In this document: positions 4,741 to 8,719 of the stretch, piece after piece | Position numbering within the stretch: the first letter of the stretch is position 1 | How the letters are laid out: the number at the start of each line of letters is the position of its first letter | Source of the DNA: Pseudomonadota bacterium | GTDB lineage: Bacteria > Pseudomonadota > Gammaproteobacteria > Xanthomonadales > Xanthomonadaceae | Direction of reading: 5' to 3' | Assembly: GCA_023457475.1 (NCBI GenBank) | Contig: JAEWLO010000500.1 | Coordinates: 1 to 8,719 of the forward strand | DNA length: 8,719 nt | Translations under genes and position numbers: made by a program | Notes under the pieces: generated by a model | What the model saw: the letters and a program-made list of their open reading frames with translations, nothing else | The model's database searches: none | Told to the model about the DNA's origin: nothing

Positions 4741-6519
4741 TCAACCAAACGTAAAGGCGTACGCGTGCACGCCTGGATCCAGAAACTCGATCTCGAAGGT
4801 GCGCTCGCGCACCGGCCCGGACTGACGGATCAGCTGATACAGCCGATTGCCGTCGACCTGACCGCTGCCGTCGGCCGCGCTGTCACCCCCGGCGGCGTCG
4901 CCCGGCGGCTGGCCATCGATCCGGACGCGGTAACGGACCGGCTTTCCGTCCGCGCCCGGCGACAACACCAGGTGCAGGTCACGTGCGTGGAAGCGGAACG
5001 CGATGCGTCCACCGGCACGGTCCAGCCGCGCGTCCTCGTCACCCACCGTCCAGCGGCCCCCCAGCGCCCACTGGTTCAACGCCAGCGTGCCCGGCACGGT
5101 GTAGTCGGCGGTACGCTCCGCCTGCTGGCCACCCGGTGACGCGAAGTTCTCGGCGCGGGCATGACCCAGGTAGGTTTCCGGGGACTTCAGGTTGCCCATG
5201 TCGGCCTGGCGTTCCACGCCGCCACGGGTGCTGGCCATGGCGCGTGCGGTGGACGGGGCATCGTCGGGCAGTGCATGCCCGGCCTCGCGCAGCAGCTGGC
5301 GGATGATCTGCTCGGACTGGCCATAGTTGCCTTCGCCGAAGTGATGCGCGCGGATGCGGCCCTGTGCGTCGATGAAGTAATGGGCCGGCCAGTAGCGGTT
5401 GTTGAAACCGCGCCAGATCGAGAAGTCGTTGTCGATCGCCACCGGGTAGTCGACCTGGAGGTCCTTCACCGCGCGGCGCACGTTGCCCTCGTTGCGCTCG
5501 AAGGCGAACTCCGGGGCGTGCACACCGATCACCACCAGCCCATGGTCGCGGTAGCGCTCGGCCCACTCGCGCACGTGCGGCAGGGCCCGAAGGCAGTTGA
5601 TGCAGGAGTAGGTCCAGAAGTCGACCAGCACCACCTTGCCGCGCAGCCCTTCGGCGTCGAGCGGCGCGCTGTTGAGCCAGCCGGTCGCGCCGGCCAGCGA
5701 CGGCAGTTCGCCTTCCACCGGCAGTTCGCCGCTGCCGGCATGCGTCGCCGACATCATCATCGCGCCACCGGCGGGCGGGGCATCCTGCTCGACCGGCAAC
5801 CGGTTGAGCAGGCCCTGTTCCAGCTTCGCGGTGCTCACGGTGGACAGGCGGGTAAGCACGCCGGTGTCCCAGCCCATCGCGATGGCCACCACCGCCAGCA
5901 GCGCCGCCACGCCCAGTCCGCGTCGGATCCACTCGGTGGTGCCGAGCCGCTGCTTGAGCGCGGTGAACACGCGGCCGCCCACCCACAGCGCCAGCGCCAG
6001 CGAGGTGGCGGCACCGAGCGCATAGGCCAGCAGCAGGCCGCTGGTGCCCACGCTCGCGCCCTGCAGGGCCGCCCCGGTGAGGATAAGCCCGAGAATCGGG
6101 CCGGCACACGGAGCCCACAGCAGGCCGGTGGCTACGCCGATCAACAGCGAGGTGCCCACGCCGCCGCGCCCTGCATCGTTCGCGGCATCGGCGCGCGCAC
6201 TCAACCGTGCGCCCGCGCGCTGGAACGGGGCCAGCAGCCGGTCGGCCAGCGCCGGCCACAGCAGCGCCAGCGCGAACAATGCCATCACCACCAGCGCGAT
6301 CCAGCGCCCGATCTGGTTGGCCTGCGCCACCCATTGGCTGCCGACCGCCGCCAGGCTGGCGACCACGGCGAACATCAGCGCCATGCCCCCCAGCAGCGGC
6401 AGGCCACTGCGCAGGAAGGGACGGTCGGCCCTCGCGAACACGAAGGGCAGCACCGGCAGGATGCAGGGGCTGAGCAGGGTGAGTACGCCGCCGAGATAGG
6501 CCAGGACAAGCAGCAACAT
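4741..6519 (-). CDS. dipZ: DipZ-type thiol:disulfide transporter (CcdA domain, thioredoxin domain, C-terminal beta domain)
   Basis: 592 aa, inner membrane. It moves reducing power from cytoplasmic thioredoxin to periplasmic partners. Residues 1 to about 217 form a six-helix CcdA/DsbD-like membrane domain with the reactive cysteines in SPCILP (C19) and APCAGP (C138). A linker follows (about 218-275). A TlpA-like thioredoxin domain covers about 275-415, with CINC (306-309) in DFWTYSCINCLRALP and a probable cis-proline at P378 (WPAHYF). The C-terminus (about 450-592) resembles the beta-rich domain of M. tuberculosis DipZ. These four cysteines are the only ones, giving two relay pairs; the N-terminal DsbD alpha domain is absent. 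The start at 6519 is chosen because AAGGA lies 6 nt upstream; an ATG at 6546 would add nine residues that include this site. It lies 51 bp after msrB and before msrA, so MsrA and MsrB are the likely clients, as TlpA-like domains serve Msr modules in Neisseria PilB. Confidence 0.93.
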   Translation of the reverse strand: MLLLVLAYLGGVLTLLSPCILPVLPFVFARADRPFLRSGLPLLGGMALMFAVVASLAAVGSQWVAQANQIGRWIALVVMALFALALLWPALADRLLAPFQRAGARLSARADAANDAGRGGVGTSLLIGVATGLLWAPCAGPILGLILTGAALQGASVGTSGLLLAYALGAATSLALALWVGGRVFTALKQRLGTTEWIRRGLGVAALLAVVAIAMGWDTGVLTRLSTVSTAKLEQGLLNRLPVEQDAPPAGGAMMMSATHAGSGELPVEGELPSLAGATGWLNSAPLDAEGLRGKVVLVDFWTYSCINCLRALPHVREWAERYRDHGLVVIGVHAPEFAFERNEGNVRRAVKDLQVDYPVAIDNDFSIWRGFNNRYWPAHYFIDAQGRIRAHHFGEGNYGQSEQIIRQLLREAGHALPDDAPSTARAMASTRGGVERQADMGNLKSPETYLGHARAENFASPGGQQAERTADYTVPGTLALNQWALGGRWTVGDEDARLDRAGGRIAFRFHARDLHLVLSPGADGKPVRYRVRIDGQPPGDAAGGDSAADGSGQVDGNRLYQLIRQSGPVRERTFEIEFLDPGVHAYAFTFG

Positions 6520-6570
6520 GGAAGATCCTTCTGGAAAGAGGGGCATTCGAGGACCGCGACACGCGGCGGG

Positions 6571-7122
6571 TCAGGTGCGCTGCGGAACCCGTACACGCAT
6601 TTCGTCAGGGGCGGCCACGAACTGCATCGCCACGCCGTTCATGCAATACCGCAATCCGGTCGGCCGCGGCCCGTCGTCGAACACATGCCCCAGATGCCCG
6701 CCGCACCGCCGGCAGTGCGCTTCCACCCGCACCATGCCGTAGCTGGTGTCGCGGTCCTCGCCCACTGCGTCGTGCAGCGGGGCCCAGAAGCTCGGCCAGC
6801 CGGTGCCGCTGTCGAACTTGGTCGAGGACGAGAACAGCGGCAGCGCACAGCCGGCACAGGTGAAGGTGCCGCGCCGGTGTTCCTTGTTGAGCGGGCTGCT
6901 CCATGGCCGCTCGGTGCTTTTCCGGCGCAGCACGCTGTACTGCGCCGGGCTGAGCTGTTGCTGCCACTGCGCCTCGGTGTGCGTCACCTCGAACGTACGC
7001 GCGGGCGTGGCGGGCGTGGCGGGCGCGGCAGGAGCCGGGTTGCTGCAGGCTGAGAGCCCGAACACCCCGGCGGCCGCGGTAACGGCTCCCATGCCGAGGA
7101 AGGTGCGACGGGTAACGCGCAT
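6571..7122 (-). CDS. msrB: Tat-exported lipoprotein peptide methionine-(R)-sulfoxide reductase MsrB
   Basis: 183 aa. It reduces the R-epimer of methionine sulfoxide in proteins. The N-terminus has a twin-arginine motif (TRRTFLG, 4-10), a hydrophobic stretch and a lipobox LSAC (23-26). This predicts folded export by Tat and lipidation at C26; Ser at +2 favours outer-membrane sorting. A Pro/Ala-rich linker (29-41) leads to the SelR domain (about 45-172). Zinc cysteines are C89/C92 (CAGC) and C137/C140 (CRRC), the catalytic cysteine is C160 in RYCMNG, and HLGHVF is at 143-148. Position 107 in SGTGWPSF is Thr, where enzymes such as E. coli MsrB have the resolving Cys (SGCGWPSF), so no resolving cysteine is left apart from the lipidated one. 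GGAG lies 7 nt before the ATG. It is first in the msrB-dipZ-msrA set and divergent from a two-component system. Confidence 0.95.
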   Translation of the reverse strand: MRVTRRTFLGMGAVTAAAGVFGLSACSNPAPAAPATPATPARTFEVTHTEAQWQQQLSPAQYSVLRRKSTERPWSSPLNKEHRRGTFTCAGCALPLFSSSTKFDSGTGWPSFWAPLHDAVGEDRDTSYGMVRVEAHCRRCGGHLGHVFDDGPRPTGLRYCMNGVAMQFVAAPDEMRVRVPQRT

Positions 7123-7265
7123 GGCCGGTCTCCGGGCAGGAACGATGAAGCCATGCTGCGCCCGGGGCGGTCAACGAATCCTCACGCAGGGTTAAATTTT
7201 CCGTGACACATTCAGCTGCCGATGCGCCGACAATGCTTCTACCCCTCCGAACCCCGTCTGTGCCG
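7123..7265. promoter_or_regulatory. Shared divergent control region of msrB and the response regulator
   Basis: These 143 bp separate two divergent starts and contain no gene. An A/T-rich island at 7191-7200 (GTTAAATTTT) stands out from the GC-rich background and is the most likely melting region. On the plus strand TTAAAT (7192-7197) is a weak -10 candidate for the regulator. On the minus strand TTGACC (7174-7169) resembles a -35 for msrB, but its -10 is poor. I could not pick out a clear repeated operator for the OmpR-type regulator. Confidence 0.45.
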
Positions 7266-7988
7266 ATGAGCACCCCCAAGCGCGTCCTGATCGTCGAAGA
7301 CGATGCCCACATCGCCAACCTGCTGCGCATGCACCTGCGTGACGAAGGCTATGACGTCACCCACGCTGCCACCGGCGACGAGGGCCTGCGCCTGGTGGAG
7401 GCGCAGACGTGGAGCGCGCTGGTGCTGGACATCATGCTGCCCGGCGTGGATGGATTGGAGATCTGCCGGCGCGCCCGCGCGACCGCCCGCTACACACCGA
7501 TCATCATCATCAGCGCCCGCGCCAGCGAGGTGCACCGTATCCTCGGCCTGGAGCTGGGTGCGGACGATTACCTCGCAAAACCCTTTTCCATGCTGGAACT
7601 GGTGGCACGGGTGAAGGCGCTGCTGCGCCGGACCGACGCCATGGCCCAGAACGCGCGCCTGGACGCCGGTCTGATCGAGGTGGCCGGCCTGCGCATCGAC
7701 CCGATCGCGCGCAGCGCGCACGTGGATGGCCAACCGCTCGACCTGACCCCGCGCGAGTTCGACCTGCTGGCGTTCTTCGCCCGACATCCGGACCAGGTGT
7801 ACTCGCGCATGGATCTGCTCAACCACGTGTGGGGCTACCAGCACGATGGTTACGAGCACACGGTGAACACCCACATCAACCGGCTGCGCAACAAGATCGA
7901 ACGCGACCCCGCTGTACCCCAGCGCATCCAGACAGTCTGGGGCCGGGGTTACAAGCTGGTCGGCAGCGACGAGGGAAGCGGCGCATGA
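7266..7988 (+). CDS. OmpR/PhoB-family response regulator
   Basis: 240 aa, the full length for this family. The receiver domain (about 5-118) has the acidic pocket E11-D12-D13, phosphoacceptor D55 (LVLDIMLPG), the switch Ser at S83 (IIISAR) and K105 in AKPF. A linker leads to a winged-helix DNA-binding domain (about 140-235) with LTPREFDLLAFFARHPDQV, the recognition segment HTVNTHINRLRNKIE, and VWGRGYKL at the end. The start at 7266 puts VLIVEDD at the usual distance from the N-terminus; an in-frame GTG at 7203 would add 21 residues lacking family features. No strong Shine-Dalgarno sequence is seen. Its stop overlaps the kinase start in ATGA (7985-7988), so the two are co-translated. Divergence from msrB makes msrB-dipZ-msrA a natural target, though the sequence does not prove it. 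The exact orthologue is not recognised, so no symbol is given. Confidence 0.95.
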   Translation: MSTPKRVLIVEDDAHIANLLRMHLRDEGYDVTHAATGDEGLRLVEAQTWSALVLDIMLPGVDGLEICRRARATARYTPIIIISARASEVHRILGLELGADDYLAKPFSMLELVARVKALLRRTDAMAQNARLDAGLIEVAGLRIDPIARSAHVDGQPLDLTPREFDLLAFFARHPDQVYSRMDLLNHVWGYQHDGYEHTVNTHINRLRNKIERDPAVPQRIQTVWGRGYKLVGSDEGSGA

Positions 7989-8719
7989 TCCGGCTCACGC
8001 TGTCCCAGCGCCTGTCGGTGGTGTTCATCGCGCTGCTGCTTGCCTGCGGCATGGCGCTGATGGGGATCCAGATGCGCAGCACCACCCTGCATGAGCAGGA
8101 AACCGTGCAGCGCCTGTCGCGCGGACTGGCCGAGCACATCGCGCGCAGCGGTGAGCTGATGGATGCGCGCGGCATGCGTGGCGGCGACGTGCGCGCGCTG
8201 TTCGGCAAGCTGATGGCGGTCAATCCCAGCGTGGAGGTGTATCTGCTGGACGACCAGGGACGCATCCTCGGCCACGACGCCCCGCAGGGTCACCTCAAGC
8301 GTGACCGCGTCGACCTGGCACCGGTGCAGGCGCTGCTGCGCGATGAGCCGTTGCCGATCCTGGGCGACGATCCGCGCAGCGCCTCCGGGCGCAAGGTGTT
8401 CAACGCGGCACCGCTGTGGGTGCAGGGCCGGCAGGCGGGCTACATCTACGTGGTGCTGGTGGGCGAACAGCGCGAGGCGCTGGCGGCAAATGTGGCCGGC
8501 AACGCGGCCCTGCGCACCACGCTGTGGTCGCTGGCGATCGTGCTGGGGTTGGGCCTGGTGGCCGGCGTGGTGGCGTTCCGCTGGGTGACCCGCCCGCTGC
8601 GCCGGCTCACGGCGCGCATCCAGTCGTTCGACGTGGACCCGGGCCCGACGCCCGCATCACCCGACACCCGACGCCCCGCCTCCTCGGCGTCCACATCGCC
8701 CGACCCCGGTAGCGCCGGC
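7985..8719 (+). CDS. Sensor histidine kinase, N-terminal part (cut by window end)
   Basis: 245 residues are visible with no stop before the right edge. Residues 1-11 are cytoplasmic. The first membrane helix is about 12-28, with C21, M23 and M26 in or near it. A periplasmic sensor spans about 30-177, and the second helix about 178-198. The sensor contains VYLLDDQGRILG (85-96) and FNAAPLWVQGRQAGYIYVVLVG (139-160), a pattern typical of single Cache/PDC-like folds. A HAMP region begins at FRWVTRPLRRLTARIQSFD (198-216), followed by a Pro/Ser/Thr-rich stretch up to the edge. The phosphorylation (HisKA) and ATPase domains would lie beyond the window. The start overlaps the regulator stop (ATGA). 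Pairing with the preceding regulator is near certain; the signal sensed is unknown. Its place beside an envelope Msr system makes oxidative damage a reasonable guess. Confidence 0.9.
   Translation, partial: MIRLTLSQRLSVVFIALLLACGMALMGIQMRSTTLHEQETVQRLSRGLAEHIARSGELMDARGMRGGDVRALFGKLMAVNPSVEVYLLDDQGRILGHDAPQGHLKRDRVDLAPVQALLRDEPLPILGDDPRSASGRKVFNAAPLWVQGRQAGYIYVVLVGEQREALAANVAGNAALRTTLWSLAIVLGLGLVAGVVAFRWVTRPLRRLTARIQSFDVDPGPTPASPDTRRPASSASTSPDPGSAG

Noticed and set aside
3263..4744. Long minus-strand frame (493 codons) covering bioD and msrA
   Set aside because: It is a shadow of two well-supported genes, has an Arg/Gly-biased composition and has no ribosome-binding site.
6554..6566. Small inverted repeat CCGCG-ACA-CGCGG between msrB and dipZ
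   Set aside because: A 5-bp stem without a GTAG head or U tract is too common in DNA of this base composition to call.
5161..7053. Long plus-strand frame (630 codons) opposite dipZ and msrB
   Set aside because: It is antisense to two genes with clear catalytic motifs; its low-complexity His/Gln/Ala composition is typical of a shadow frame.
7203..7265. Upstream GTG start for the response regulator, adding 21 residues
   Set aside because: Receiver domains of this family begin a few residues before the VLIVEDD motif, which fits the ATG at 7266.

Overview
The window is about two-thirds G+C. It encodes gammaproteobacterial proteins typical of Xanthomonadaceae. Four or five short palindromes preceded by the tetranucleotide GTAG (around 1, 2233, 2387, 3222 and 4713) match the SMAG/REP family known from Stenotrophomonas. 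I therefore favour Stenotrophomonas or a close relative; this is inference from repeat style, base composition and gene content, not a database match.

Layout, left to right. (1) On the minus strand lies a vitamin B12 TonB-dependent outer-membrane receptor (btuB, start at 1886) with a long leader. The leader holds a well-conserved cobalamin riboswitch (about 2021-2190), and the gene ends in a GC-rich hairpin at the window edge. (2) At 2191-2383 there is a gene-free stretch with a likely btuB promoter and an inverted pair of GTAG palindromes. (3) On the minus strand is a translationally coupled pair: a GAF-domain free methionine-(R)-sulfoxide reductase (fRMsr, msrC/yebR type) followed by a stand-alone TfoX C-terminal-domain protein. 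(4) Divergent from this pair is bioD (dethiobiotin synthetase). It converges on msrA, and the two stop codons share the bases CTAG. (5) A minus-strand gene set reads msrB, then dipZ, then msrA. (6) Divergent from msrB are an OmpR-family response regulator and a sensor histidine kinase, the latter cut by the right edge.

The main theme is methionine sulfoxide repair. MsrB has a Tat-type signal with a lipobox, and MsrA has a Sec-type signal or anchor. DipZ carries a CcdA-like membrane domain with two cysteines, a periplasmic thioredoxin domain with a CINC motif, and a C-terminal beta-rich domain. Together they look like a self-contained envelope repair system in which DipZ carries electrons from the cytoplasm to both reductases. 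MsrA and MsrB each keep the catalytic cysteine but lack a recognisable resolving cysteine. The divergent two-component system is a good candidate regulator, by analogy with HprRS next to msrPQ in enterobacteria, but the sequence does not prove this. The nearby fRMsr handles free methionine sulfoxide in the cytoplasm, so three Msr classes lie within about 4.4 kb.

No transposase, phage gene, CRISPR array, tRNA or rRNA was seen.
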